The translations under genes were made by a program, and so were the position numbers. The notes under the pieces are model-generated. The model was given only the letters and a program-made list of their open reading frames with translations, was not told where the DNA came from and searched no databases. Shown here in pieces: positions 52,592-61,891 of a stretch of 64,000 nucleotides of DNA (the first letter of the stretch is position 1; each line of letters opens with the position of its first letter). Source of the DNA: JAMXLO01 sp963726125. GTDB taxonomy: Bacteria; Pseudomonadota; Alphaproteobacteria; Acetobacterales; Acetobacteraceae. The stretch is from the NCBI GenBank assembly GCA_963726125.1, contig CAVSBG010000005.1, positions 620,001-684,000 on the forward strand, written 5' to 3'.

Positions 52592-53149
52592 ATGCTCGAC
52601 CTCGACCGGTTCTTTGCTGATTGCCAGGACGCGGTTGCCGCGGATCCCAGCCATCGGCTGGTCAAGGACGTGGTGGCGCGCGCCGTCAGTGACCCCGGCG
52701 CGGTGATCGCTGCGCTGGGCGAGCCGGAGAAGGCGGGCATCAACGTGATCTTCCGCGCGCCGAACCTTACGATACTGAACCTTATCTGGGGCCCTGGCAT
52801 GACGATCATGCCGCACGACCACCGGATGTGGGCGGTCATCGGTATCTATACGGGACGCGAGGACAACATGTTCTGGCGCCGTCTGCCGGCGGACGCAGGC
52901 CGCGATATCGAGGCTGCCGGCGCCCGCTCGCTGTGTCGCGGCGACTGCACGCCGCTCGGCGCGGACATCATCCACTCGGTCACCAATCCCATCCCGCGGC
53001 TGACCGGTGCCATTCATGCGTATGGCGGCGACTTCCTGAAGCAGGAGCGCAGCGAGTGGGATCCCGAATCGCTGCACGAGCGGCCGTACGACGTGGCAAA
53101 GGCGCGGCAGCTTTTTGAGGACTCGAACCGCGCGTTGATGCCGGCGTAA
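52592..53149 (+). CDS. cysteine dioxygenase-like cupin protein
   Basis: A 185-residue single-domain cupin related to cysteine dioxygenase type I. The metal-binding histidines are in MPHDHRMWAVIGIYTGRED (two His) and DIIHSVTNP (third His), forming the 3-His iron site of thiol dioxygenases. The protein is soluble. Members oxidise small thiols such as cysteine or 3-mercaptopropionate, or are uncharacterised; which applies here cannot be told. The gene stands alone. Confidence 0.82.
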   Translation: MLDLDRFFADCQDAVAADPSHRLVKDVVARAVSDPGAVIAALGEPEKAGINVIFRAPNLTILNLIWGPGMTIMPHDHRMWAVIGIYTGREDNMFWRRLPADAGRDIEAAGARSLCRGDCTPLGADIIHSVTNPIPRLTGAIHAYGGDFLKQERSEWDPESLHERPYDVAKARQLFEDSNRALMPA

Positions 53150-53233
53150 CTCCGCTTCGGCGGTAGTGCGCCTTCGGAAGGAAAAGACAACGCATCAGGC
53201 GGCCAGGGGTAGCGCAGCGAGACTAATACGACG

Positions 53234-54064
53234 TTACTTCTCGCCCTCGGTCAGCCCGGCGACAAACCATCGCTGCATCAGGACCACCACGACAATCGGC
53301 GGCAGCAGCGCCAGGACCGCGGTCGCCATCACCGCGCTCCAATCGGTCTGGGTCTCCACGCCGATCATCTTGACGATACCGATAACGATGGTGTCGAGCC
53401 CCGGACTGGTGGCGACCAGCAGGGGCCAGAGGTACTGGTTCCAGCCGTAGACGAACAGGATGACGAACAGCGCCGCGATGTTCGCCGACGACACCGGGAC
53501 AAGGATATCGCGGAGGAAGCGCAATGGGCCGGCGCCGTCCATGCGCGCGGCCTCCACCAGTTCATCGGGAATGGCGACGAAGACCTGGCGGAACAGCAAC
53601 GTCGCCGTGGCTGAGGCGATCAACGGCACGGTGAGGCCGGTGAAGCTGTTGATCAGGCCGAAGGCCGACATCACCGTATAGGTCGGGATGATCCGCACCT
53701 CGGGCGGCAGCATCAGCGTGATGAAGATCAGCCAGAAGGCCGTGCGGCGGAACGGGAAGCGGAAGAATACCACCGCGTAGGCCGACAGGATCGAGATGAC
53801 GATCTTGCCGAAAGCGATCGCCAGGGCCATGCCGCCGGACACCAGCAGCATGTGCCAGACCGGCTGGGTGCCCATGGTGCCGTGCGTCAGGACGCGCGGG
53901 TATGCCGAGAAGTCGAAGCGCGGCAGCAGCGACAGATCGCCGCGCGTGATAGCGCCGGAGTCCTGGGTCGATCCGGCGATCACCAGCCACACCGGCAGTG
54001 CGAACAGCAGGACGCCGAGGCCGAGGATGGTGTGCGCCAGCCAGTCCGGGCGGTTGCTGTTCAT
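53234..54064 (-). CDS. ugpE: ABC transporter permease, UgpE type
   Basis: A 276-residue inner-membrane permease of the carbohydrate CUT1 class with six segments. Landmarks are LPRFDFSAYPRVLTHGTMG, LPPEVRIIPTYTVMSAFGLINS, the EAA motif region ELVEAARMDGAGPLRFLRDI, and YGWNQYLWPLLVAT near the C-terminus. ATG 54064 overlaps the ugpA stop (ATGA). The residues are closest to the glycerol-3-phosphate importer UgpE. It is last in the operon, and no ugpC ATPase follows. Confidence 0.9.
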   Translation of the reverse strand: MNSNRPDWLAHTILGLGVLLFALPVWLVIAGSTQDSGAITRGDLSLLPRFDFSAYPRVLTHGTMGTQPVWHMLLVSGGMALAIAFGKIVISILSAYAVVFFRFPFRRTAFWLIFITLMLPPEVRIIPTYTVMSAFGLINSFTGLTVPLIASATATLLFRQVFVAIPDELVEAARMDGAGPLRFLRDILVPVSSANIAALFVILFVYGWNQYLWPLLVATSPGLDTIVIGIVKMIGVETQTDWSAVMATAVLALLPPIVVVVLMQRWFVAGLTEGEK

Positions 54065-54942
54065 GCGTCCGTCCGCCGGCCCATGAAGCGGAACTGGATC
54101 GCCGTCAGGGCGATGATGCCGACCATCAGCACGACCGATTGCGCGGACGAAGAGCCGAGATCGAGGTTCACCACACCGTCGCGGTACACTTTGATCACGA
54201 GTGTTTCGGTGTCCTTGCCTGGTCCGCCTCGTGTCAGCGCGTAGATCGTGCCGAACGTGTCGAAGGCGGCGTAGACGAGGTTCACCACCAGCAAGAAGAA
54301 CGTGGTGGGGGTCAGCAGCGGAAAGGTGATGGTGCGGAAGCGGTGCCAGCCCTTGGCGCCGTCCATCCGAGCCGCCTCGATCACAGCACGTGGGATCGAT
54401 TGGAGACCGGCGAGGAAGAAGATGAAGTTGTAGCTGACCTGTTTCCACGCGCTGGCAAGGATCACCATCAGCAGCGCCTGGCCGCCGTTGATGGTATAAT
54501 CCCATGGAATGCCATGCGCGTTCAGCCAGCGGCCGAGCAGGCCCATCTGAGGGTTGAGTATGAACAGCCACAGCACGGCCGCGACGGCCGGCGCAATGGC
54601 ATAGGGCCAGATCAGCAGCGTGCGATAGATGGCGCGGCCGCGGATCTCCCGGTCGGCGAAGACCGCGAGCAGCAGCGCGACACCCATGGAAAGAACACTG
54701 ACCGCGACACAGAAGATCACCGTACGCACTATGGAGTCGACGTAGAGCGGATCGGCAAAGAGGTCGGTGAAATTATCGAGGCCGACGAATGTTGCACCAA
54801 GACCGAACGGGTCCTGGCGGATCAGGCTGGACCAAATGGCCTCGCCGGCCGGGAGGAGGAAAAAGAACGCGGTCAGCAGAAGCTGTGGCAGGACCAGGAG
54901 TGCCGGTAGGAGCCAGCCTTCAAAAGTGGTGCGGCGTTCCAT
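54061..54942 (-). CDS. ugpA: ABC transporter permease, UgpA type
   Basis: A 293-residue six-segment CUT1 permease. Signature stretches are LPQLLLTAFFFLLPAGEAIW, FVGLDNFTDLFADPLY, YAIAPAVAAVLWLFILNPQMGLLG, ASAWKQVSYNFIFFLAGLQ and the EAA loop IEAARMDGAKGWHRFRTIT. These match UgpA of the sn-glycerol-3-phosphate importer. It lies 23 bp after ugpB and overlaps ugpE. Confidence 0.9.
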   Translation of the reverse strand: MERRTTFEGWLLPALLVLPQLLLTAFFFLLPAGEAIWSSLIRQDPFGLGATFVGLDNFTDLFADPLYVDSIVRTVIFCVAVSVLSMGVALLLAVFADREIRGRAIYRTLLIWPYAIAPAVAAVLWLFILNPQMGLLGRWLNAHGIPWDYTINGGQALLMVILASAWKQVSYNFIFFLAGLQSIPRAVIEAARMDGAKGWHRFRTITFPLLTPTTFFLLVVNLVYAAFDTFGTIYALTRGGPGKDTETLVIKVYRDGVVNLDLGSSSAQSVVLMVGIIALTAIQFRFMGRRTDA

Positions 54943-54965
54943 CTATCCCGTCTTGGCGAGATCCC

Positions 54966-56336
54966 TCACGTTTTCACTGATTTCTCAAACTCACGCAGCA
55001 CCTTGTTGCCTCGGGTCGTTGCGTTGTCCATTGCCTGCTGCGCGTTCTGCTTGCCCTGGAATGCGCTCTCCATTTCCTCGTAGATGATGTTGCGGATCTC
55101 GACGAGGCGCCCCAAGCGCAAGCCCATCGAGTTGCTCGTCACCGTGCCGCGGGTCAGTTGCTTCACCGGCAGGTCTGCACCTGGGTTCTTCTGATAGAAC
55201 CCTTGTTGTTGCGACAGCTCGAACCCGCCGAACGTCACCGGCACATAGCCGGTGTGCTGATGCCAGTAGGCGTCGTTGTCCGGCTTGCCGAGGAACTGCA
55301 GGAACATCGCCACCGCCTTGTATTCATCGGGTGTACGGTTCGGCGCTGTCATCGTCCATAGACTCGCGCCGCCGATGATGGAGTTCAGCGGTGATTTGAT
55401 GAGCTCGGGATCGTATGGCAGGAACGCCTCGCCCCAGTCGAATTTGGCGCTCTTCACCATGTCGCCGCGCATGCCGGACGAGTTGAAGTGGATGCCGGCC
55501 TTGCCGGAGACCAGCAACTGATCCGGTTGATTGTCGCGCCCGGCGTATTTGAAGGTGCCCGCCTTCGACATGTCGAGCAGCCGCTGCATATGCTTCACGT
55601 GCGGTGCACTGCTGATCTGTAGTTGCGCGTCCAGCCCCTCAAACCCGTCGGCTTTGCTGGCGAACGGGATGTCGTGCAGCGCGCTGTATTGCTCGAGCTG
55701 AATCCAGCTCAGCCAAGAGCTGGTCATCGGGATTTCGATCCCCGCCATGACCTTGTCGCCGTCCGGCTTCCCTTGATCGGCGTCGATCTTGGCTTTGATG
55801 GCCTGCGCCGCCTTCACGACATCGTCCCAGGTCGTGGGTGGCTTCTCCGGATCGAGGCCCGCCTTGCGGAACGCATCCTTGCTGTACCACATCACAGCGG
55901 TGGAGGAATTGAACGGCATCGACGCCATCCGCCCGTCGGCCAGGCTGTAGTAGCCCCGCACTGCCGGAATGTAGGTTTTCGGGTCGATCGCGACACCGGT
56001 CTCCTTGGTCAGCTCCCAGACCTGCTTCGTCGCCCGGCCTGCTGCCAGCATCGTTCCGGTGCCAACCTCGAAGATCTGTGCGAGATGCGGTGCCTGGCCT
56101 GCGCGGAATGCCGCGATCGTCGCGGTCAACACGTCCGCATAGCCACCCTTGTAGATCGCCGTCACCTCGATCGCATCCTGGCTCTGGTTGAATGCCTCGA
56201 CGGCGTGGTTCACCTGGTCGCCGAGCGCCGCCGTCATCGCGTGCCACCACACGATCTTCGTCTTGTCGGCCGCGCGGACGATCGCCGGTGCGGTGGCGAA
56301 CGCGGCAGCTCCCGCGAGCAGTGTGCGGCGCTTCAT
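54966..56336 (-). CDS. ugpB: sn-glycerol-3-phosphate ABC transporter substrate-binding protein
   Basis: A 456-residue periplasmic binding protein, one of the SBP family 1. The N-terminal signal MKRRTLLAGAAAFATAPAIV is Tat-like, and the mature protein starts with KTKIVWWHAMTAALGDQVN, the UgpB start motif. SMPFNSSTAVMWYSKDAFRKAG and the HIGG-like IIGGASLWTM region are also characteristic. It heads an operon with ugpA and ugpE. The expected ligand is glycerol-3-phosphate or glycerophosphodiesters. Confidence 0.92.
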   Translation of the reverse strand: MKRRTLLAGAAAFATAPAIVRAADKTKIVWWHAMTAALGDQVNHAVEAFNQSQDAIEVTAIYKGGYADVLTATIAAFRAGQAPHLAQIFEVGTGTMLAAGRATKQVWELTKETGVAIDPKTYIPAVRGYYSLADGRMASMPFNSSTAVMWYSKDAFRKAGLDPEKPPTTWDDVVKAAQAIKAKIDADQGKPDGDKVMAGIEIPMTSSWLSWIQLEQYSALHDIPFASKADGFEGLDAQLQISSAPHVKHMQRLLDMSKAGTFKYAGRDNQPDQLLVSGKAGIHFNSSGMRGDMVKSAKFDWGEAFLPYDPELIKSPLNSIIGGASLWTMTAPNRTPDEYKAVAMFLQFLGKPDNDAYWHQHTGYVPVTFGGFELSQQQGFYQKNPGADLPVKQLTRGTVTSNSMGLRLGRLVEIRNIIYEEMESAFQGKQNAQQAMDNATTRGNKVLREFEKSVKT

Positions 56337-56436
56337 GCTGTATCTCCCTTGCGGACCGTGAGTGGCCTAATGATGCCCTGTTGCCAAGCCACTACGCTAC
56401 TGTGACGCTTTAGTGAAACAGCCCCGCGACATTGTC

Positions 56437-56469
56437 AGGGGCGGTCGCCGGTCTCCAGCAACCGCCCCT
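56437..56469. terminator. hairpin downstream of the Liv-type binding protein
   Basis: A 9-bp perfect stem aggggcggt/accgcccct with a 15-base loop lies 16 bp beyond the stop of the minus-strand Liv-type gene and about 100 bp upstream of ugpB. A terminator role is plausible from position. No T run is visible. Confidence 0.45.
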
Positions 56470-56485
56470 CACAATCACGACCCGG

Positions 56486-57674
56486 TCAGAAGCTCAGCGG
56501 CTCCTGTAGCACGGGGACCCACCGTGTGTCCTTCACCACCGACAGGAACGACTGGTTGGATGCATGGTGATTGGTGGCACTCAGCGACAGCGCAGGTCCG
56601 GCGAAAATATCGTGCCAGTCCTTCATGCTCTCCATGCCCGCGATGAAGCTGTCTGTTGTCAGGTCGCGGCCGGCCTTCTCCAACGCCGCCAGCGTGAACG
56701 AAGCCGCGGTATAGCCTGCCTCACCCAGATAATTCGGCTCGATGCCATAGGCCTGCTTGAACTTCGCGGCAAATGCGTGCACCGCGGGACGCGGATCGTC
56801 CGGGTAGCGGTACGGCGCCGGCGACATCGAAAAGAACCCCTCCGCCGGACTACCCGGCGCTTCCGCCACTGCTGTCGAGTAGGACGCGAAGGTGCCCATG
56901 AACACCGGACTCCAGCCCATCTTATGCGCGGTCTGCAGGATCAGCACGGTGTCCTTCACGATGGTGCCGAGGACGACCAGTTCGCATCCGGCATCGTGCA
57001 GCTTGGACACGCTGGCGTTGAAGTCCGTGTCGGTCGGCTTGTGGCCAGTGGTGGCGCCCATCTTCAGACCCATCGCCTCGACCTGCGCCTGCGCGCCGGC
57101 CAGTACGTCGCGACCGAAATCCGTGTCCTGGTACATTGCCCCTACGGTCTTGATGCCCTGCGTGGTGGCAAAGTGCTTCACGCCCGCCCGCATCTGGTCG
57201 TAGTACCGAGGAGAACTGACCGAACTTATACTTGTTGAACGGCTCGTACATCGAGCGAGCGCAGGTCGTTGGAAATACGTTCGGCACGCCCTTCTCGATC
57301 ATCGACGGCATCACCGCATCGTTCATCGGCGTGCCGCCATTGCCGACAGCGAAGAAGATGTTGTCACGGTTGAGCAATTTGTTCATCGCCTGCACCGCCT
57401 TCGGCACGGTGTATTCGTTGTCCTCGACGATGAAGCGGATCTTGCGACCGTTGACGCCGCCCTTGGCATTGATTTCGTCGTAAGCCATGCGCATGCCGTC
57501 GGCGTTGTTGACGCCCTGCACGGCGGTGACGCCGGACATGTCCGCCATGCAGCCGACGACGATTTCGCTGTCGCTGACGCCACGCGGCGCGGCGCGTGCG
57601 ATTGCGGGTGCGAACAATGTGCCGGCGGCACCGAGCAGAACGTGCCGGCGCCGCAGTGCGGGTGACTTGATCAT
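56486..57674 (-). pseudogene. branched-chain amino acid-type ABC substrate-binding protein, frameshifted
   Basis: A LivK-type periplasmic binding protein (SBP family 6). The signal RRRHVLLGAAGTLFAPAIA is Tat-like and is followed by SEIVVGCMADMSGVTAVQG, typical of the family. The first frame runs from ATG 57674 to about 57207, then continues one base over as YYDQMRAGVKHFATTQGIK through QDTDFGRDVLAGAQAQ to the stop at 56486. One base removed gives 395 residues of normal length. No Liv permeases or ATPases are nearby. Sequence error is probable. Confidence 0.87.
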
Positions 57675-57771
57675 GATAGCGCTCTCCCTATTGCGACCGG
57701 AACGATTGCCCGGCCGTCTTTCTGGCTCCGCGCGCCTGTTGGCGACGCGCGGGGAGAGCCTAGCGCGAAAT

Positions 57772-59088
57772 CTAGCCGGTCGTCAGCAACGAACGCCGCG
57801 AGGCGAGGAACTCCTCTACCGCGGCGGCCAGCTTGTCGCACTCGGCATCGCCGATCGGCAGGCAGAGGGTGAACATGCCGCGCCGCGCCATCCAGATGCC
57901 CTGGCTCAGCATATCGAAGAAGAACAGCTCCTTCAGCTTCGGATCGCCCTTCGCCGCGTCGGCCGGAGACAGCACCGGATCGCGCGTGAAGTGCACTGCG
58001 AACATCGATCCTATTCCGGTGAACTGCACTGGTGCGTCGTGCGCTCGGCACAGGGCATTCAGCCGCTCGCGCAGCGCATCGCCCCGCGCGTTCAACGCAC
58101 GCGCCGCGTCGGGCGTATATACTTCCGTCAGGCCAGTGAGGCCCGCCGACATGGTCAGCACGTTGTTGTTGAAGGTGCCGGCATGCGGCAGCGCGTCGGG
58201 ACGGCGCGGATCGAACAGGTCCATGATGTCGGCGCGCCCACCGAAAGCACCGAACGACATGCCGCCGCCAATATATTTGCCGAACGTCGTCAGGTCCGGC
58301 TTGATGCCGCGCACCTGCTGCAGGCCGCCCGGCGACAGGCGCGAGGTCATCACCTCATCGAGGATCAGCAGCGCGCCGACACGCGTGGTCGCCTCGCGCA
58401 GCATGTTCAGGAACTCGGGAGAGGCGGCGATGCAGCCGCCACCACCCATCATCGGCTCCAGGATGACCAGCGCCAGGTCCGCCGCATGCTGATCGATCAG
58501 GGCGCGCGTGGCGGCGATGTCGTTGTAGGGCGCCAGCACGTACTCGAACGGCGCGTTGATCGGCGATCCGCCGCCGGAGAAGCCAAACACCGCGCCGTGG
58601 TAGCCGCCGTTGAACACCATCACTCGCGGGCGCTTGGTGAAGATGCGGCCGACCGAAATCGCCAGCAGGTTCGCCTCGGTGCCGGAGTTGGTGAAGCGCA
58701 CACGCTCCAGGCCGAAACGGTCGCATACGGCGCGCGCGAATTTCGCCTCGATCAGGTTGGTGCCGCCGAAATTGATGCCGGCGTCCAGCGCGCCATCCAC
58801 GGCCGCGCGGATCTTCGGATGCGAGTGGCCATAGATACCCGCGGTGTATTCGCCCAGGAAGTCGACGTATTCGGCGCCGTCCAGGTCCCACAGGCGGCAG
58901 CCTTCGCCGCGCGCGATGCCGATCGGGAACGGCGAATAGTGCAGCACCGTGCGCGTGTTTCCCCCGGGCATGACCGCGGTGGCCTCGACGAAACGGGCGA
59001 AGCTCTTCTCGTTGCGCGCGATGTAGGCTTCCTTCGCCTCGGTCAGCGCCGTATCGATGTCGGCGTTGCGCAGTTCCGTTTCGCTCAT
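57772..59088 (-). CDS. class III aminotransferase, glutamate-1-semialdehyde 2,1-aminomutase-like
   Basis: A 438-residue PLP enzyme of the class III family close to HemL in sequence: VMPGGNTRTVLHYSPFPIGI, LWDLDGAEYVDFLGEYTAGI, RFTNSGTEANLLAI and LLILDEVMTSRL, with the PLP lysine in TFGKYIGGGMSFGAFGGR. It is HemL-like, but such paralogues in catabolic regions usually act on other amino acids rather than in haem synthesis. ATG 59088 is chosen as the first residue of the conserved domain. It is divergent from apt. Confidence 0.9.
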   Translation of the reverse strand: MSETELRNADIDTALTEAKEAYIARNEKSFARFVEATAVMPGGNTRTVLHYSPFPIGIARGEGCRLWDLDGAEYVDFLGEYTAGIYGHSHPKIRAAVDGALDAGINFGGTNLIEAKFARAVCDRFGLERVRFTNSGTEANLLAISVGRIFTKRPRVMVFNGGYHGAVFGFSGGGSPINAPFEYVLAPYNDIAATRALIDQHAADLALVILEPMMGGGGCIAASPEFLNMLREATTRVGALLILDEVMTSRLSPGGLQQVRGIKPDLTTFGKYIGGGMSFGAFGGRADIMDLFDPRRPDALPHAGTFNNNVLTMSAGLTGLTEVYTPDAARALNARGDALRERLNALCRAHDAPVQFTGIGSMFAVHFTRDPVLSPADAAKGDPKLKELFFFDMLSQGIWMARRGMFTLCLPIGDAECDKLAAAVEEFLASRRSLLTTG

Positions 59089-59261
59089 GGGGGCCTCCGG
59101 CTGGTCGGCGGCAGTCTGACCCGATGATGGTGCGGGACGCAAGGAAGCGAGCGTCCACTGCGGCGGGACTGTTAGACCGCTTCCTTGCCCCCTGGCGGAC
59201 CACCGTTCTACACCGCACGCAGCGGCATCATGGCAGTAGCATCATGGCAGAGGACCGGCGC

Positions 59262-59777
59262 ATGGATTTGAAGGACCACATCCGCAGCATCCCGGATTTC
59301 CCGAAGCCCGGCATCCTGTTCTACGACATCTCGACCCTGCTGCGTGACGCGGATGCCTGGCAGGTGGCGATGGGCCGGATGGCGAAGGCGGTGCGCGCCT
59401 ACCAGCCTGACCTGCTCGCCGGCATCGAAAGCCGCGGCTTCCTGATCGCCGCGCCACTGGCGCTCAAGCTTGGCTGCGGCTTCATCATGCTGCGCAAGCG
59501 CGGCAAGCTGCCGGGTGAGACAGTCGGCTTCGACTACTCGCTGGAATATGGCACCGATCGCATCGAGATGCAGGCCGATGCGATCGAGAAGGGTCAGCGC
59601 GTCGTCGTGGTGGATGACCTGCTGGCCACCGGGGGGACCATGGCAGCCGGCATCACGCTGTTGCGGAAGGTAGGCGCGGTGGTTCCGGCCGCGGCGGCGC
59701 TGATCGAACTGACATTCCTGAACGGCCGCGACCGGCTCGACGTGCCCTGCGAGGCGCTGGTTTCGTACGACGAATGA
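59262..59777 (+). CDS. apt: adenine phosphoribosyltransferase
   Basis: A 171-residue purine-salvage enzyme that makes AMP from adenine and PRPP. Landmarks are IRSIPDFPKPGILFYDIS, GIESRGFLIAAPLA, MLRKRGKLPGET and the PRPP-binding motif VVVVDDLLATGGTM. ATG 59262 has GAGGA at suitable distance and gives the usual length; ATG 59244 adds six residues. It stands alone and is convergent with no other gene. Confidence 0.95.
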   Translation: MDLKDHIRSIPDFPKPGILFYDISTLLRDADAWQVAMGRMAKAVRAYQPDLLAGIESRGFLIAAPLALKLGCGFIMLRKRGKLPGETVGFDYSLEYGTDRIEMQADAIEKGQRVVVVDDLLATGGTMAAGITLLRKVGAVVPAAAALIELTFLNGRDRLDVPCEALVSYDE

Positions 59778-59800
59778 CCGCGCCCCCGGGGCGGTGCTTT
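59777..59800 (+). terminator. hairpin after apt
   Basis: The sequence accgcgccccc-ggggcggt forms a stem with one bulged base immediately after the apt stop and is followed by gcttt. This looks like a weak intrinsic terminator. Confidence 0.45.
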
Positions 59801-59847
59801 GACACGAGCCGCGTTCGGGGTAGGAAGGTCTCGTGGGGAGACCTGGG

Positions 59848-60936
59848 ATGATCGACCCGCCGCTCGCTCGGCGCCGACTGCTGCTTGCGCTGACAGCCCT
59901 GCCCGCATTGACGCGGGCGGGAACGCTGTTGGCTGCGCCGTCGCAAGGCACCGCCACGTTGGCTGGCACGGTCACGCCGTTTGCCGAAAAGCCCCGGCTG
60001 CTGGTGGCGGGACCGCAGGATGGCACGCTCAATCTTTGGGCCGATGCGCTGCTGCCCGCGCTCGAGCAATCACTGCCGCCGGACACCTCGATCCAGCGTG
60101 TCGAGGTCGGCAGTGCCGATGGCGTGACTGGCGCCAACCAGTTCGAGGTGCGCGGGGTACCGGACGGCATGACCGTCCTGCTGGCACCGGGCGAGGCCGC
60201 ACTTGCGTGGATGGTCGGCGACCCGCGCGCGCAGTTCGATGTCGGGCACTGGGTGCCTGTGCTGGCCGGCACGGCGTCCGCTGTTGTTGTGGTACGGCCC
60301 TCGACCATTACAAAGAACAGCCGCGTCCGCGTTGCCGCCGCCAGTCCGGTCAGCGTGGACCTGGCCGCGCTGCTGGCGCTCGATTTGCTCGGCGTGCCGC
60401 TGGAGCCGGTGTTTGGGTTGGCCGACAACGCCGCGGCGCGGAATGCGTTCGCGAAGGGCGAGGTCGACGCGGTGTTCCTGCACGGCCAGCACGTGCCCGA
60501 CCAAGTCAACGCGCTTGCGGCGCTCGGGGCGCAAACATGGTTCACGCTCGGTTCACTCGATGAGGCAGGCCGGCCAGTGCGCGACCCGGTGTTTACGGAC
60601 GTGCCGCATTTCAACGGGCTTCTGACGATGCGGTTGGGCCGTGCACCCAGTGGCGCGCTGTATGATGCATGGTGCGCGGTTGCGGCCGCTGCGAAACTGG
60701 ACTTCGGTCTGGTGCTGCAGCAATTGACGCCCGCCGGGATGGTAGCGTTGTGGCGGCGCGCGGGGGCGGATGCGGTTGCTTCGCTGGGTCTGCAGGTGAC
60801 CAGCACCGCACTCAATGTTCGGCTGCTCGCGGGTTCGGATGCGACCGCCAGCACATCTGCCACCGCGGCGAGTGCCGCAACGCTGACCGAGTTGCGGCGC
60901 TGGCTGGCCAATCGGTTCAATTGGCGGCCGGCCTGA
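59848..60936 (+). CDS. putative tripartite-tricarboxylate-type (Bug-like) periplasmic binding protein
   Basis: A 362-residue exported protein with a Tat-like signal (ARRRLLLALTALPALTRAG). The mature part resembles the Bug/TctC receptor fold: LNLWADALLPALEQSLPPDT, VEVGSADGVTGANQFEV, WVPVLAGTASAVVVV and VFTDVPHFNGLL (the family FPDVPT-like motif). Similarity is distant, so the call is tentative. GGGAGA precedes ATG 59848. No TctAB permeases are adjacent. It is followed after 6 bp by the decarboxylase-like gene, suggesting one operon. Confidence 0.6.
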   Translation: MIDPPLARRRLLLALTALPALTRAGTLLAAPSQGTATLAGTVTPFAEKPRLLVAGPQDGTLNLWADALLPALEQSLPPDTSIQRVEVGSADGVTGANQFEVRGVPDGMTVLLAPGEAALAWMVGDPRAQFDVGHWVPVLAGTASAVVVVRPSTITKNSRVRVAAASPVSVDLAALLALDLLGVPLEPVFGLADNAAARNAFAKGEVDAVFLHGQHVPDQVNALAALGAQTWFTLGSLDEAGRPVRDPVFTDVPHFNGLLTMRLGRAPSGALYDAWCAVAAAAKLDFGLVLQQLTPAGMVALWRRAGADAVASLGLQVTSTALNVRLLAGSDATASTSATAASAATLTELRRWLANRFNWRPA

Positions 60937-60942
60937 CGCACG

Positions 60943-61794
60943 ATGCCTGAGCCGGTGGTTCTTCGCACTGCGCTGGGTTTGTCGCCGTTGGTGCGCGCGT
61001 TGAAGGACGGCCGCGTCAACTCTGATCGCGTTCGCTTCGATTTCGTGGACGTCGAGCCGGTGACGCGTGCGTTCCGCCGCATGACCCGGGCGATGGAATT
61101 CGACCTGTGCGAGATGGCGCTGACCACTCACGCCCAGGCGCGCGCGTTCGGCAAGCCGATCACCGCGCTGCCCGTGGTGTTGTTGCGCGGGCTGCACCAT
61201 GGCGCGCTGATCTGCCGTCGCGAGTCGACGCTGCGAGGGCCGGCGGATCTGGTTGGCAAGCGCATCGGTGTGCGTGCGTGGTCGCAGACGACCGGCGTTT
61301 GGGTTCGCGGTGTGCTGCAGCGATGACTATGGAGTCGCGCACGACTCCATGACCTGGGTCACCGAGGAAGATGCGCACGTGCAGGAGTTCGTCGATCCGC
61401 CGTTCGTGCAGCGCATGGCCGCTGGTCAGGACCTGCGTGCGATGTTGTTGTCAGGCGAGATCGATGCGGCGGTGGCATTGGCCGGGCTTCGATCCCGCGG
61501 CGGTCCGCACCGTCATCCCGGATGCCGATGCGGTGGCGGCCGGATGGTCACGGCGGTTCGGCGTCTACCCGATCAACCACATTGTCGTGGTGAAGGATGC
61601 GCTGCTGGCTGCGCACCCCTGGCTGGCTGAGCGAGCTGATGCGTTTGTTCCTCGCATCACGCGACGCCGCTGACAGCACGGTGCCGTTTGGCATCGACGC
61701 GAACCGCCCGGCGATCGAGCTGTTGATGCGCTACGCTGCCGAGCAGGGGCTGATACCTCGCGCTTTCAGCGTCGAAGAACTGTTTGCGACATGA
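60943..61794 (+). pseudogene. 4,5-dihydroxyphthalate decarboxylase-like protein, three frameshifts
   Basis: The first part (ALKDGRVNSDRVRFDFVDV, RAMEFDLCEMALTTHAQARA, LVGKRIGVRAWSQTTGVWVRG) matches the Pht5-like group, which shares the periplasmic-binding-protein fold. The reading frame breaks at about 61321, 61487 and 61632. The pieces continue as DDYGVAHDSMTWVTEEDAHV, FDPAAVRTVIPDADAVAAGW, then ELMRLFLASRDAADSTVPFG to the stop at 61794. Removing one base at each break gives 282 residues. Three +1 errors in 850 bp could mean poor local sequence or real decay. It might be a decarboxylase or a solute-binding protein. Confidence 0.78.
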
Positions 61795-61891
61795 TGGCCG
61801 GATCAATCCTCGGCTCGAGCCCGGGGACGTGGTCCGGCCAAGACGGTTGATGATCGGGCATCCGCCCGACACCATGTGTGAGGAGGAGACG

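Noticed and set aside
59848..60936. Calling the Bug-like protein a certain TctC receptor
   Set aside because: Similarity is distant and no TctA/TctB genes are adjacent, so only a tentative label is given.
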